DNA of 64,000 nt from contig DF239028.1 of assembly GCA_000507305.1 (NCBI GenBank), positions 311,683-375,682 on the forward strand. Direction: 5' to 3'. The notes under the pieces were generated by a model. The model ran no database searches. It was given only the letters and a program-made list of their open reading frames with translations, and was not told the origin of the DNA. The stretch's first letter is position 1. Every line of letters begins with the position of its first letter. Positions 1-12,220 of the stretch are shown here, in pieces. This DNA comes from Breviolum minutum Mf 1.05b.01 (lineage: Eukaryota > Sar > Dinophyceae > Suessiales > Symbiodiniaceae). The position numbers and the translations under genes are program-made.

Positions 1-64
1 ACTTTACGAATCTATTACTTTACGAATCTATGACTTTACGAATCTATTACATTACGAATCTATT
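1..64. repeat. 16-bp tandem repeat at window edge
   Basis: Four consecutive 16-base units of the form ACTTTACGAATCTATT, with single-base changes in units 2 and 4. The array probably extends to the left of the window. Confidence 0.9.
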
Positions 65-224
65 ACTTTGAGCATTTTTAAAAGTTCGTAACTCGGAAGT
101 TTCTCATCCAAACTTCCTTTGACTACTTGGCTCTTACCTATAGATATTTCGTTGTTGATGTTTTTGGTTTGACATATGAGAAAACAAGGTCACCCTTGCT
201 TGTGGCATTTCCCCATGGAAGGAG

Positions 225-300
225 ATGAACTTGCAAGGCGATGGAGTGACCTACAATAGCATCAGCACAGTAGCCTCTCAGGCACAGTGCTGGAGGACAG
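225..300 (+). CDS. Possible PPR exon
   Basis: The reading GDGVTYNSISTVASQ resembles the first helix of a pentatricopeptide repeat (G-V-T-Y-N-S-I), the motif that binds organelle RNA base by base. An AG lies just before the ATG-like start. It is the weakest end of a series of PPR-like exons on this strand in the first 12 kb. The expected W..AL second helix is not seen here and could be in a later exon. Only the frame and the motif support this call. Confidence 0.35.
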
Positions 301-1710
301 GGATGGCGCGAGTCAATGACATGTGCAAATTATGTGAAGTTACCAAGGACGTTGTGAGGCACACTGTTGATACTAGTGGGACTGTGAGCCCATCAATCAT
401 ATCAGTTTTGCTACTGCTTTTTACTTTGCATATGCATGTAACAATTTCTTATGATATGATACTACTATGGTTTGATTTTCGTCAATCGTGATAACTTAGT
501 TTTCCTTTTTTGCTGCGAATTTTGTTGCTCATTCATTCTAGGCATGCATTTTTAAATCACAGAGAGGAAACACAGTATGTCCCGGATTAAAGAAGGCCCC
601 TTTCTTTCTCAAAACGGTGATACCCAAGTCAGGAAACACTAAGTTGATATTTGTCAAAGCTTGGAAGATCTGTACAGTCTTCAGTGCGCATGACATCAAA
701 AAGGTATAGTGACGAGTTTTTGGAGATGTTCCTGATTTCAGCCAGATAACTATTTGGAGGAATGCTGTCTTGTCCAATCCCGCAATCAGATTTCCAGTTG
801 GTCTATAGTATATAGATTCTCAAATTTGGGGGTACTCTTCATGTGGATCTAGACCTAGTTCTATCACAAGAATATGACCGAGATGTTCATTTCACTCTTG
901 GAACGCAGGTCCAAAAGGGTCCATTTTTCAACCTTTCAGAAAATGGGTCAAGTTGATACTGTAATAGAACCATCGAAAATTAAACCCCACGCAAACCAAA
1001 ACTGGTTCACAGTTCAACGCAACGAACACCGATATGATTTTTCTTTCCTTTCAAAGGAGCAGTTTAGCAGCCCTTTTTGCACCTGGGAAATCATTGGTGA
1101 CACCGCCTGCTTCATTGGCTGCTGCGGTATCATGGAGATGGGCCAATCAACTGTTTTTCAGCAGAAGTGTTGGGATTTTTTTGGGGGGGGGAGGCTTGTG
1201 GGGATGAAGCCAGCTCATTCTTTTTTTTGGATTTTTCTGGGTAATTTTGAAAGAGTTTCAACTGGAAGTGAGTTTCTCAGAAGTAAAATGCTTTAGATGT
1301 TTTTGTTTGAGATTCAATTGAAGTTATATAATAGATACGTACTAATATTTGAAGGATTTATTTATGGTTGCCAAATGGTTCCAAGTTTTGTATATCCAAA
1401 GGCGGAAACTGCCAGGAAAATGATGGACAAAACGCTGTCTGAGGACTTCCCATGAAACTGCCGTTTGTCACAAACGCTTATCGTATGTTTATACCACTTC
1501 CGCTGGGTTGGTGAATGGTACCAGGGAAGGACAGCCAACAGCTGTCCGATGTCCAACTTCTACCCAGGTTTGACGAAATGACGATGAAGTCGCTAGAAGT
1601 GGATTGTTCCTTTGCCACTGCCACTAGGCTACAAGTTTCCGAAAAGCCAACCCCAAAGGGAGTCATAGGAACAAATATTGGTTCTCAATAATGTGGAGTA
1701 TAGAAGTGCA

Positions 1711-1806
1711 CTCCGGTAAACTAACATAGCAATGGAAAACCGACCCTTTGAAGATGTATTCTTACAAACGGGGATACTCCATTGCTATGTTAGTTTACCA
1801 GCGGGT
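1711..1806. mobile_element. Inverted-repeat element, family B (GTAAACTAACATAGCAATGG subtype)
   Basis: The left arm GGTAAACTAACATAGCAATGG is answered at the right end by CCATTGCTATGTTAGTTTACC, a near-perfect inverted repeat of about 21 bases around a ~50-base centre. It carries no coding capacity. Related copies are at 5397-5496 and 33418-33519. Confidence 0.9.
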
Positions 1807-2167
1807 AGTTCAAAATGATCTCCTTATATTCCACATCAACTTGTAATTTGTGAATCATAAAGGAGGGATGTTGGATGTTGTTGGCTGAAATCTTGCGTTG
1901 TTCGATGCTTGATCCAACTATCATTATATATATATATACATTGGGGTTTGCCCAAACCCTCTAGCAGTGGGTAGATCATCTATTTATTGTTTGTGAAGGG
2001 AACCCTAGTAATCCTTCACTAAGACTGTTACAGTGTTTAGGCATGGTCCAAGATACATTAATATAAGTATACATACTATATACTGGTAAATGTCTTGTAA
2101 ATTTAATACATAGCTCCATGATTTATTGTTCCGTCCTGCCATTAAGACTCACATATTCAACAGGGTT

Positions 2168-2290
2168 TAATGGTGCAACCTCTGTACTAGCAGCATGGAA
2201 CATTTCCAGCAAAGACATAGTTGAGGCCACCTCAAGCTCCATCGTTGAAGGGCACTGGCCTTTGTCATTGCATGTGGCTGGCCAACCACA
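2168..2290 (+). CDS. Possible PPR-like exon
   Basis: After an AACAG acceptor the frame reads without a stop through ATSSSIVEGHWPLSLHVAG, which resembles the PPR pattern xxISxCxxGxWxxAL. The match is degenerate, with no clear first-helix tyrosine-asparagine. It lies in line with the other PPR exons of the 0-12 kb series. It may be a decayed exon. Confidence 0.3.
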
Positions 2291-2490
2291 GAAAGATGTC
2301 ACTGGGCCTTAGGAAACCTTGGGTAGTTGGTGATGGTGAAAAAAATGGCAACTTTGCAGAAAAAACAGTGGTCATCAAACTACCCACATTGGGGGAACCA
2401 AGCAATACAAATGTATGATATTTTCGTGTGATTTGCCTATAGTAATGCATTGTTTGGATTGGTAAAAGGTTGACACATTTTGGGGGCATC

Positions 2491-2602
2491 CCTCAAAAAG
2501 TATGGATCAAACTGGGGCGGTGGCCGGGCCAAAAAAGTCATCACTCCCTCAAAAAGTATGGATCAAACTGGGGCGGTGGCCGGGCCAAAAAAGTCATCAC
2601 GG
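2491..2602. repeat. 56-bp tandem duplication
   Basis: Two adjacent, essentially identical 56-base copies beginning CCTCAAAAAGTATGGATCAA and ending near AAAGTCATCAC. The absence of divergence suggests a recent duplication. Confidence 0.95.
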
Positions 2603-2738
2603 AGGGGGGTGCTTGAGTGCAAAAAGCTGTAGATACATGGTTTCATGTAGTGCCTCACAAAATGTTCTCCGTTAATGTTGTGTTTTTTTGTTTCACGAAG
2701 TGAGTCTTTCTATGATGCAAAAAAACGTCTCATGTCAG

Positions 2739-2885
2739 GATGTTTTGGGTCTCAACGCGCTACTTGCTGCCGCTTCACGCGGGACTCTTTGGAAAGGAGC
2801 CCTTGAGCTTACCGCCTTCGGGCTGGAACATCGTTGGCAGATGGATGACTTCGGCTGTAGTTTGGTACTAAGTGCCATGAATGCT
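2739..2885 (+). CDS. PPR-repeat exon
   Basis: An acceptor (ATGTCAG) opens a frame reading DVLGLNALLAAASRGTLWKG, then ALELTAFGLEHRWQMDDFG and SLVLSAM. This gives one complete pentatricopeptide repeat (N-A-L-L-A-A, then LW..ALEL) and the start of a second (D-x-F-x-x-S-L-V-L-S-A). PPR proteins are helical-hairpin RNA-binding proteins, usually in plastids or mitochondria. The 3' end is uncertain. Confidence 0.55.
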
Positions 2886-3707
2886 GACCATTTGCACCTA
2901 GGATGCAGGAACGGCAACATGTCTTAAAATTACTATCCCAGCTGATCGATTTAGCAAACTTGTTGATTTGTGTTTGTTGAAGTGATTGGAACTCGGGTTC
3001 AAAGACCTTGACAAACATCATTGGTAAGAACAACACATCATTTGAAGCTTCACTGTGTTTGTGTGTGTGTGTCGCGACGTGAACAAGGGAAACCATAAGA
3101 TTCCACTAGAAAAATCGTCATGTATGGTTCTGTTACGCTCTCTTAAGAAACCTGGTGATTTTCAAGGGCACCTCATTTTGGGAAACCCGAAACTGGAAAG
3201 ACTCAGAAGTTCCGGGGTGTAATTGTTTGTCCCAGTGGGTCAGCGTTTCGTTTCGGAATTTGTTCAGGCGTTTCATGGTGTTTCAATGGCGTTTCAAATA
3301 ATATGATGAATCGTATATGAGCCGTTCAAGTTAACCAGATAACCAGATGCCGGGTATTTTTTTTCTAGATGATTTGGAGTTTGACTAACTTGCTTGGTCC
3401 CCATCTCGGAACATCTTAAGGTTTTCTCTGACAAAATGAGGCATGACTAAGTGATAGCATTTTAGAGATTCATGCGGTTGATGGTGCTCCAATTGTGCTC
3501 CACCAAACGCCACCTGATTTTTTACCATCTTGTAAATGAAGGTTTGAACTACCAAGCTCAAGTGGTACACAATTTCTGGCATGGTGAAATAGAATTTCCG
3601 CAAAGATGGTTTCCAACGTTTTTTTGCATACGTAAATGTATCTAATGTATATATAGTGTAATGTAATGTAATGTATGGTGTGGTATGTATGATTGTCACG
3701 CGTCCAG

Positions 3708-3785
3708 GTACGAGCGATGGCAACAAGCATTGGAGCTCATCGTTGCGAGCGTCCCGAAAGCAACTTGGCTCATTGGTTCAAGTTT
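3708..3785 (+). CDS. PPR-repeat exon
   Basis: Following the CGTCCAG acceptor, the frame reads YERWQQALELIVASVPKATW. W-Q-Q-A-L-E-L is the classical second half of a dinoflagellate PPR motif. A stop follows about 36 bases later, so the exon must end before it. Confidence 0.65.
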
Positions 3786-3962
3786 TTGACTTGGGCGCAG
3801 TGATGCAAGAAAATCCAGAGTTCACTCATTCGTGTTTCATACCTATGAGGAACCTCATATGTTTCAGACGTGTCGGACGTGTCGAAGCCACCCAACAGAG
3901 TTTTTGAAAGACTTTCTATCTAAAGAACTTGGATTGCCCGATGCGTCAGAACCTAGGCCCAG

Positions 3963-4050
3963 TCCTATTCGATCAGCACACTGCTAGCATCAATGAAATC
4001 CTGGCAGCTTGCGCTATGGCTGGCTAGTAGTGCTTTAGCAGGTTTCTGCG
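3963..4050 (+). CDS. Possible PPR exon
   Basis: After GGCCCAG the frame reads SYSISTLLASMKSWQLALWL. It fits a PPR hairpin (Y-S-x-x-x-S-L-L-A-S, then W-x-L-A-L-W-L). Another frame over the same bases reads SINEILAACAMAG, which is also PPR-like but stops at once. The element may be old and frameshifted. Confidence 0.45.
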
Positions 4051-5066
4051 AGAATTGGCTTGGGATGTTGTGGGGACATGAGTGTTTGTGTGTTGAAGAG
4101 TGGTCAGCTGTGAGAAAAAAACACTGATCATTTTTTTTGTTAGATAGGACGTATTTTTTTGTTTGCGAAGCCGTGTGCATGATGACACATATTAACAAGC
4201 GTTAAAAAGATTGAAAACGTTCAAACAACTACAGGGTTCAAGGATTAGACCTTTGTGTATGTGAAAAACAAGGCCAACTCTGGAGGTCCAAATATCCTCA
4301 CCTGCCATAATTCATCTTAAATTGCTTTGTCAGAGACTTGTGCACATTGCCATGTGAACTTGACGTCCTTTCATGTGAATTTAAAGTCCCCTTTTTCCCA
4401 AAACGCTTCGAAATAATGAGGTCTTAATACAACATATTTTATTTTCAAGGTTTTTCAGGGTTTGGGGGGACCCCCAATTCACATGATGAATCCGCAGCAG
4501 GAGTTTCGAGATCAAGAGAATTTTTTTGGCTAACCATTCAGGTTCCATCTGGATATAGGAGTTGCAGTGTGGGGTCATATGTGATATACCATCCTTGGCC
4601 TTGGCCTTGTTTCAAGTCTAAAACCCGAAGCCTGAACTAAGACTTTGTCCTGAAGAGGTGAAAAACAAAATCAGGACCCGAGTGGCACAATCCTTTGGTT
4701 GCAACCCTGTCGCGATGATGTGTACGTTTGTTCAATTCAGATGTTCCCTTTGAGGAGGGCAAAGGGACGTCCGCATATTTTTGTATAGTTGTCGCTACTA
4801 TTGAATATTGATACATACATATTTTTTTACTGCTTAGTTAAGCCATAGCAACTTCGCGCGTCAATAACAGTACCCCATTCTACAATGGTTATTTGGGCTG
4901 TTCTCAGTGATGAGCAAATGAGCAACAAGGTGGGGTTTGAGCACAAACCAGGTTATTCTGACACCGGTTTTTGCGGAAGTCATTTGTAGACTACCACTGA
5001 CATGGTACTGCATAGTACCACCACCACATCGAATCAGATTGAGGGTTCCAAACTCAACATCTCCAG

Positions 5067-5155
5067 GTTTTCTTTCTGCTGCCACAGTCAGCACTGTCGT
5101 CACACGCTGTGGTACATGGAGACAAGCTCTGCAGCTGTGGAGGCAAAGTCCCCAG
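5067..5155 (+). CDS. PPR-repeat exon
   Basis: Acceptor ATCTCCAG, then a frame reading FLSAATVSTVVTRCGTWRQA and LQLWRQSPQ. R-C-G-T-W-R-Q-A-L-Q-L is a clear PPR second helix. An in-frame stop lies 6 bases after CCCCAG, so the donor is at or before that point. Confidence 0.55.
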
Positions 5156-5396
5156 GACGACTGACAGTGGATTTGGTGGATATTTCGGAAGGTCAAGGGA
5201 TGGGGGAGTGGGTGGATCTGGGTGGATGTGAGATGGTGGTAAACATGCAAGACTTTTTCAAGTTTTCTAGCGGCTGACAAATTGGAAATGTCAGGTCCAA
5301 CAAACACGACATGGGTCACTTATGATTTTCCTGCCATCATTGTTAGATTCTAGGGGACGTATGCAGAACCCATAACCCATAAGTTTCACGCAGGTT

Positions 5397-5496
5397 ACCC
5401 TTTGGTAAACTAACATAGCAATGGAATATCCCCATGTTCAATAAACAAATACATCTTCAATCTTAGGCCCCATCGACACGCTAGTTTACTGGAGTA
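5397..5496. mobile_element. Inverted-repeat element, family B (GTAAACTAACATAGCAATGG subtype)
   Basis: The left arm is identical to the copy at 1711 (GGTAAACTAACATAGCAATGG). The right arm CTAGTTTACTGG is decayed. Non-coding. Confidence 0.8.
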
Positions 5497-5536
5497 CAGT
5501 GTGCACCTTTTTTCTAGACAGTAGCAGTATATTTGA

Positions 5537-5647
5537 CTGGTTGGCGGCAACTCAAAGATTTTTCAATGTTCACCCCGAACTTTGGGGGAAGATGAACCCA
5601 TTTTGACGAGCAAATTTTTCAAAGGGGTTGGTTCAACCACCAACTAG
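5537..5647. mobile_element. Inverted-repeat element, family A (GGTGGTT ends)
   Basis: A divergent copy of the family A element. The core reads TTCACCCCGAACTTTGGGGGAAGATG, then CCATTTTGACGAGCA, then TTTTTCAAAGGGGTTGG, and it ends TTCAACCACCAACTAG. The left end (GACTGGTTGGCGGC) is decayed. The consensus, built from about ten copies in this window, has CTAG(G/T)TGGTGGTT at both ends in inverted orientation and a ~105 bp length. Confidence 0.85.
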
Positions 5648-6754
5648 AAAAAAATGGATCCCTCGAAATATGGGTTACCCTCCTAAAAATGAGGGTTTTG
5701 GGGTTTCCCCTGGTTGTTTCCCACCTCGGCTACAACTGAGAGGTTCACCTCTCCACCTTTCAGTATATTTGAGATCTTTTGAAGAGCCCAAATTTGCCCC
5801 TGCGTCAGGAACTGCATGAGATCAGCAACTGCAATGCTGTGATCAGTCGTTTGTATCATGGCGATATCCTGCGGCCGGTGAGTTGTTTTTTTCCTTTTTG
5901 GGTTGGGGATATCAGGAGCGATTGGAAATGATGTTTTGCGCATAGAAATATATGTATATATATATATACATTTGATTTATATGTTGCTTGTTTGCAACTA
6001 GTTTCAAGACAAAGGCATGTTACATACCGAGAAAATTCACAATTACTGTTTTCATTTTTCAAATCGTGTATGTAGCTTGGGTTGCTTGAGAGTTGTGTGA
6101 TGGTAAGGTGCGAACATATCTCGGATGTAATGTATGTTTTAATGAGTTTGTAGTTTGGGTTCTCTCGCCTTATTTTAGATACTAGCAATCCAACTAAGGA
6201 TTATTCCAGAGTGTTGCATGATGTATACTTCAAGTTCCCCAACTTTTTTTGAAATAGATTGAGACGATGATGCAACCAAACATGTGCCATTGTTGACTGC
6301 TGACTCCAGTAGTGGCACTAAGGAAAGGATCAGATGTGTGTTGACATGTGTTGACCTTACTGTGTGGTTAGTAGGATTGGACTTCCGATGAACTTCCTTG
6401 CGATATCGCAAACTTAGAGACCTCAAAAATGATAGGAAGGGTCAAGGGTTGGTTTTGGTATGATATGGTATGATTGATGTTTGGGGTTTTGGTGTGATAT
6501 GGTATGATTGATTGTTTGAGCTTTGCAGCTGTACTATTGATTGCTCAAATTATGCACCAGTTGAGGGCGTTAGTCTATCTAACCCTTTACAATGGGGTTT
6601 CATATATCCGATATATCCTGTTTCCTGTTTGTGGGTCACGGAGTGGTTTCCTTCAACAGTATCAGCAAAAACCACCAAAAAGAACATCATCCAGACAATG
6701 ATTTTTTGGACCCCGATTTGTGAGTTGATGTTTGTTTGTTGCTGGTTGTTTCAG

Positions 6755-6833
6755 GGATGATGGTAAGCAATGGGAAGATGCAGCATGGCTTGCCCACGAG
6801 TCGATGCGGAGCAATCAACTGGAGCTGGACAGG
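6755..6833 (+). CDS. PPR-repeat exon with consensus splice sites
   Basis: Acceptor GTTGTTTCAG and donor AGG|GTGAGT bound a 79-base exon reading DDGKQWEDAAWLAHESMRSN then QLELDR. It is the second helix of a PPR motif (Q-W-E-D-A-A-W-L) and its linker. It is the best-delimited PPR exon of the upstream series. Confidence 0.75.
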
Positions 6834-7442
6834 GTGAGTCAGAATCCATTGATGAACAGGACTGTCGCTGGATGGCCTGACTTGGTTTTTTGGGTGATTT
6901 CTGGGGATGATATACGGTATTTGGAAATGTAGCTGTCAGACGCTGAAGGTATTGTTTTTTGAACATGTTTTCTTGGATATTTTGATGGTGCATGACCGTG
7001 TTGATTTTATCTTTATCATTTTCGCACATGTATATGTATATCGGTCCTCAGTAAAATTGTTGTGTGCATTTTCTCGAAAGCCATTAAAGAACCGAGAATA
7101 ACTATGACAAGTTTATGTGAAGTTGTGGCATCCCCAAAGTCGGAAATAAATATTGGCCATGCTTATCTCTCCAGGAAGCTAACATATCCCACCTGAGGAA
7201 AAGGAAACATAGATTTTGGTATCCCTTGATTAGGGCTGATGTTGGCTTCTGAACACAAAATCCATCTGGGAATTTGAGCACACAAGGAGATGGCAAGATG
7301 CCTTAAAATACATTGGGCCTATGGATGAGGCAAGGCATGGGGGCCCTGCTCAACAAAAATCGATGCGTTGACAGATTCATACTCTAAGAGCAGGGAGGGT
7401 GATGGTTAGTAACAGAAGCTGTTTTCTAAACCATGTTCTTAC

Positions 7443-7556
7443 ACTCCCTGAAACTAACAGTTTGCCCCTGAAAATAGGCCATCCCAAAAAGAAACGATCG
7501 TATTCCAAAATTCCAATAATCCATTTTCAGGGGCGAAAATCTTAGTTTCAGTGAGG
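7443..7556. mobile_element. Inverted-repeat element, family B
   Basis: The ends are CTCCCTGAAACTAACAGTTTG and CTTAGTTTCAGTGAGG in inverted orientation. The inner arms TGCCCCTGAAAATAGG and CCATTTTCAGGGGCG also pair. Non-coding. Confidence 0.85.
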
Positions 7557-8977
7557 CCATGTGAAATTTCTAGTTCGGGATGATTTAGATGTTGATGAAC
7601 ATGTTCCCAAATGGTTTGAAAACCACCACCAAGATAGAGTCAGCTGTTTGGCATAAGCGGGGGGGGGTTACAACCTCACTTGCTAAGCCACATTGAACAT
7701 GTTTGGAGACACGCATGCTGTGGCCGGAATGGGAATACGTGGGTCAAAGACAGCCTGGTGTCAAAGCCTAAAGCGATACGAACTTTGGAAAGAAGTCCCC
7801 TTTCCTGCGAAACTCTAGAAGCTGGGAGCCTAAAAGTGACAACGCATCATGGATCTAAATAAACCGTGTTGAGAAGGTTCGTCGGGAAAAGCCGTCCCAA
7901 CTTCAGCTATAGCAGCCACTTCCCACGGAATCCAGCTTTATCAAGACGCCATTTTGGTGCATATTTCTTATCTACAAGCACGCCTTTACTCACTTTAAAT
8001 GATTCCTTTGCATCATGAACTGCATCACAGGTGACCCTGTCCACGTTGCTGCGCTGGCAACCATGGCATCTTTGTCCCTGAGCCCAGGTGGTTTAGGATT
8101 CGGAATCCACTCAGAATCGCCAAATACACTTGGTTTATGGAAATTATTACCATTTTTATTGATATGAATGGGAACTAACATGACTCGAATCTAATTTGGC
8201 AAAAGGAACCCCTCTCAAAATGGCCAAACATTGTCAGAAAATTAGACGTTGAAAAATGACGATGCGAAAAACCAGGAGTAGCCACCCATGCCCTGATCCT
8301 ATATGCAAACTCCCCAAGGGTTTTTCCTTCCACCTCGAAATATAGATGCAAATCATGTCAGGTGACATGTTTACATTCAACCGAGTCATATCTCGTGGTG
8401 ATCCCCCATCCAGTACCAGTCACCATCACGAGGCGTTAACCCTTGATTTTAGGCCACTAAAATCTCAAGCATCAACAACCTTGATTTTGCAATATCCTGG
8501 GCCTGGGGATCATCCGAAGTCACGTGATTTTTGTTGTTTTTGTTTTCCGGGTTTTTCTGTCTGAAAGACAAAACACCCAAGGTCTTCATCTCTTGAAGAG
8601 TCAATCTCAGTTGCGAAGCTTGACTGGAAAACGGTGTTTTTGTTGTTGGATTGGTTGCGAAAACAACTTGTTTGATGAGTTGATAGAATTAGATAGCAAT
8701 TAATGACCTCTCAAGGCAGCTTGTTCCTTTAAGCATGTGGGTCAAAAATGGTGAAGAAATTGTGAAGTTTTGCAGTGTTTTCCTGTTTCTCGCACACATG
8801 GGCCATGGAGTATGTCCTGGTCTGCACTCCAAGCATCTCTTAAAAGCGGACAATTTTGGGGTGAACGGGGTATTCTTCCAGACTGGCGGGGTGGTTGTTG
8901 GAGATGTCAGGACCTGTGGACTTTGTGTCACGATGAAAAACCCAAGTCAACTTGAAAAATCACATAATATGATAGAC

Positions 8978-9136
8978 ACTCCCTAAAACCAACATTTTTA
9001 CAAGGTTTCATACATCCCAGGTGGTGCAGGATTTCTTGCATCAACAGTAGCACCTCAAAATGGTGCTTTCCAATAGGAATCCACTTTTCCAGGGGGGCCC
9101 CCTATTTTCAGGTGCAAACTGTTAGTTTTAGGGAGG
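8978..9136. mobile_element. Family B element with a nested family D fragment
   Basis: The ends ACTCCCTAAAACCAACA and TGTTAGTTTTAGGGAGGG are inverted. Inside is GGTGCAGGATTTCTTGCATCAACAGTAG, which is also found at 21720-21810 and 34397-34506 as part of a different inverted repeat. One short element seems to have inserted into another. Confidence 0.75.
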
Positions 9137-9886
9137 GTAAAGGTATATGAACCTTCCAGGAAGGTGGCCATGTGATTGCCAAGTTCCGCAGCCCGGTTTC
9201 TTGATGCACTGATATGCATGCATCGGGGGGGTTCCACCCCGGACCATACGTAACTCGATGAGTTTTCCGTTTGTTGAATTGGATGTGATCCTCCCTGGAT
9301 TCAATGTTAGAACTTACTGGTGACTACTCAGTGCTTTTCAAGCCTGTCCCTTCGAAAGGTAGTTGGGAAGATGAGTTCCACCTTTTGACATACGGGATAT
9401 GCTATCCCTCATGGGAACTTTCTTGGGAACCCCCAAGAAATAGCCGGCCTTATTAAGGGACTATTAACCATTGGCTTCCCTGAACCATTGAGGGTAGCCT
9501 TAGATTCCCATGAATCCCTAAGCTTGGGCGCTACAAGTAGAGACCTCGACCTTGATCCTGGCTTCGTGAGAACCAGTCCTATACATTTGATATGAGTGTA
9601 GAATTAATGTGTAGAATCTACATGTCACATACTGTTTTCATGATAGGAAGAGGATTTTTTGTTTTACATTGCAAGAAAGCTACGGCAGCTCCATTCCAGC
9701 TGCTAGTATATGTATAGTTCAAAAGATGATGTTGTTTTTTGTTTTTTCTCTGTTCATTCCCTTTTTTGCAGCATTATGTCCATGTTCCATGTCTAATATG
9801 ATTTTGCTACCAAGAACTCTACTATGACTCCAGTGTATCTCCCTCCAAAATATCCCAAAACTGTGTGTTTTCTGGAAATTTCTCAG

Positions 9887-9945
9887 GTGTTGTGGCGGAT
9901 GAAACCAGTTACAATGCATGTACTTCCTCTCTTCTTTGCGCCTGG
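9887..9945 (+). CDS. PPR-repeat exon
   Basis: The acceptor TTTCTCAG opens the frame GVVADETSYNACTSSLLCAW and a GTAGAT donor follows. V-x-D-E-T-S-Y-N-A-C-x-S is a PPR first helix (compare V-T-Y-N-A-A-I-S-A). Only half a repeat is present, so the next exon should supply the W..AL half. Confidence 0.5.
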
Positions 9946-10900
9946 GTAGATGATTTTCGAGGGGGGTCCCTTGAATCGAATCAGGCACGAAATAATAGAC
10001 TTGTTCGCGTTTTGGATCTGCAAATAGATGGAGAAGGTATGGAGAAGGTATCTTCATTCTCTTATTTATAATCGTCAAAAGTTTCTGGTGTGAATACATT
10101 TGATTTTAGGTGCTGAAAAACGAGGGGTTCAAACAAACCCGAGAGAAATGCATCCCAGCAAAAAAAACAACCGCTTTTGACTCCGTGCTCGTTCCTTTTC
10201 CTGTGGAGTTCTGCTTGGAAACCCTTTATGAAAGATCAGAAGTTGCCATAAAGCAAGCCTTTTAGTAAGGGTTCCCGCTGACCGGCCAACCTCTTTTCAG
10301 GGACGTCACCCCGAACTTCAGGTGCGTTGATAAGGGACCTCTGTCGAAATGCCAATTTTTGTTATACATATTTACCAGTGGAAGATTTGACTTGCCAAAG
10401 CAATTTGGAGGATGGAACCCAATTTGAAGATCATCAAAAGCCCTTTTCTGGAATCTCTGTGTTTCTGATTTGTTAGGTCCTTGGATTGGTGGCATGTTTG
10501 TAGCTCCTGCACTCGAGAAACTGTAGATAGCGTGCCTGTGTGTGTGTGCCTGTTTGTGAACAACTCAGTGGAAAATTCAAGACTATCATATAATGGTTCA
10601 TTGGGCCGGCATGGAGCTGTTAGGGAGCAACATCTAAGCCCAAAAATGCTCACTTTTTGTCACTCCCCATTTGATTCTTTTTGGGGGTCAGAGGCAGGCT
10701 GCACAATGGCAAGTGTGAGGCCATTTTGAGGGCATCATGTCGGTTGGTTCCCAAAACATGCACGAACATTGTACAATGATGGTCCCCTATTAGTTATTAT
10801 AAATGGAGTTATAACCTGTATAAAATGGCCTTATACATAAGTAAGTGGGGTTTCTTAACGCCTATAAGTGGAGCACATGACCCCACCTGTTACTGGATCC

Positions 10901-11012
10901 ATATGGGGATTTCCTAAAATGTTGGTACCCAACTAACCATGAGTTTTCCTGCTAAAAATGAACATTTTGGGGTGGAGATTGGGGGTACCACCATTTAAGG
11001 AAACTCCCATAT
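10901..11012. mobile_element. Inverted-repeat element, family C (GGTACC hairpin)
   Basis: The ends ATATGGGGATTTCCTAAAATG and CCATTTAAGGAAACTCCCATAT are inverted, with TGGTACCC facing GGGTACCACC inside. Related copies are at 28577, 45906 and 50257. Confidence 0.85.
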
Positions 11013-11043
11013 GAACCCATCATGGAACTTCCCAGGTTCTCAG

Positions 11044-11112
11044 CATTGGCGGCACATCCTCGAGCTTTGTAACAGCATGTTGCAACGAAGCCTAGCTGCC
11101 ACACGCAGCGCC
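11044..11112 (+). CDS. PPR-repeat exon with consensus donor
   Basis: Acceptor GTTCTCAG and donor GCC|GTGAGT bound 69 bases reading HWRHILELCNSMLQRSLAAT then RSA. This is a PPR second helix (H-W-R-H-I-L-E-L). The acceptor starts only about 30 bases after the family C element at 10901-11012, so that element forms much of the intron end. Confidence 0.7.
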
Positions 11113-11474
11113 GTGAGTGTCCCAGCGTTAAAGTTGTTGTTGGAGGTGGACAAATCGACTTTTTGTGTTTTGAACTGATCTTATAAAGATATGTTTTTTT
11201 ATATATTCAACATATCAAGATAGCAGAATCATACTTACGATTGGATTTGCTTTTGGCATGAAAAAATGCCAAACGCATGTCAAAAGGTGTGTACTATTGA
11301 GAATTGGCGTCTGGATTTTGCCGGCCTGGATGTGTTAGGTTCGCTGATACTTGTACGGTCCTCACCTGGGCATTAATTTCCTACTGTTGGTGGGTAAACC
11401 ACCCAGCTTTTGAGGTACCCAAAATAAAAATGCCCATACGGCTTTTTATATATATATATAAATTGTATAGGTGA

Positions 11475-11527
11475 CTTGTACCCCAAATCACCCTTTAGAT
11501 CTTGTACCCCAAATCAGCCCTTTAGAT
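11475..11527. repeat. 26-27 bp tandem duplication
   Basis: Two adjacent copies of CTTGTACCCCAAATCACCCTTTAGAT, with small changes in the second copy. Confidence 0.85.
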
Positions 11528-11979
11528 CATAAGGATGGGGTGTTAAGATTAGCATAGTCTCAGGGTGACTTTGGTGTAGCCTCAGAAATTGTGACCCTCA
11601 AAGTCAGCTGGCTGTTAGTAAGGGACATTGGAGTTTTTTAAAACCCGCCTTTATCTTAACAGCTTGGTGAAATAAGAGTTACCGAAGGTATTTGAGAGAT
11701 TGAGATTCCTTGGAAGCCATGTTGCACCGGCTTCCTTCTACCAATCACCTTTGAAAGGGAAGATGCCTTCGTCGTCTCAAGCACCAGCTGACCACCAAGC
11801 AGTGGATGATGATTACACACACGCCCCATTCTTGATGGGAAATCAAATCATGCAAACGTATGGGTAAAGTTGAGTAATTGGCCCTTATATAATTGGCCCT
11901 TAATAGTGTCTTATTTGGCTTGGTGATATAATGACACCTGCCGTTGTGAAAATGTCCATTTCTCTCGGTTTCTCTTCAG

Positions 11980-12060
11980 GTCTTCACGCAGCTGCCGCAG
12001 CCTGCAGCCAGAGGCATGACCATTTGCCAAAGATTTTGGTCCAGATGAATTGGGCAGCCA
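11980..12060 (+). CDS. PPR-like exon
   Basis: Acceptor GTTTCTCTTCAG, then LHAAAAACSQRHDHLPKILV and QMNWAAM. L-x-A-A-A-A-A-C followed by L-P-K-I-L-V-Q-M matches the spacing of a degenerate PPR motif. It is the last PPR-like exon before the repeat block at 12.6 kb. Confidence 0.45.
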
Positions 12061-12112
12061 TGAGCATCTTGGATAGCCAGACACCCGGAGACAGAGATAC
12101 AGAGAATGATTA

Positions 12113-12220
12113 CCCTCCCGACGTTTAACAGCTCGCCCCTGAAAAATTACCAAAACCCAATAGGAAAGTAGTCTTTGCAACCACCATTTTTCAGGGGCGA
12201 GCTGTTAAACTTCGGGGGTG
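12113..12220. mobile_element. Inverted-repeat element, family B, nearly perfect arms
   Basis: The left arm CGACGTTTAACAGCTCGCCC continues into CTGAAAAAT. The right arm is its inverse (ATTTTTCAGGGG then CGAGCTGTTAAACTTCG), so about 30 bases pair with one or two mismatches. This suggests a young copy. Confidence 0.9.
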
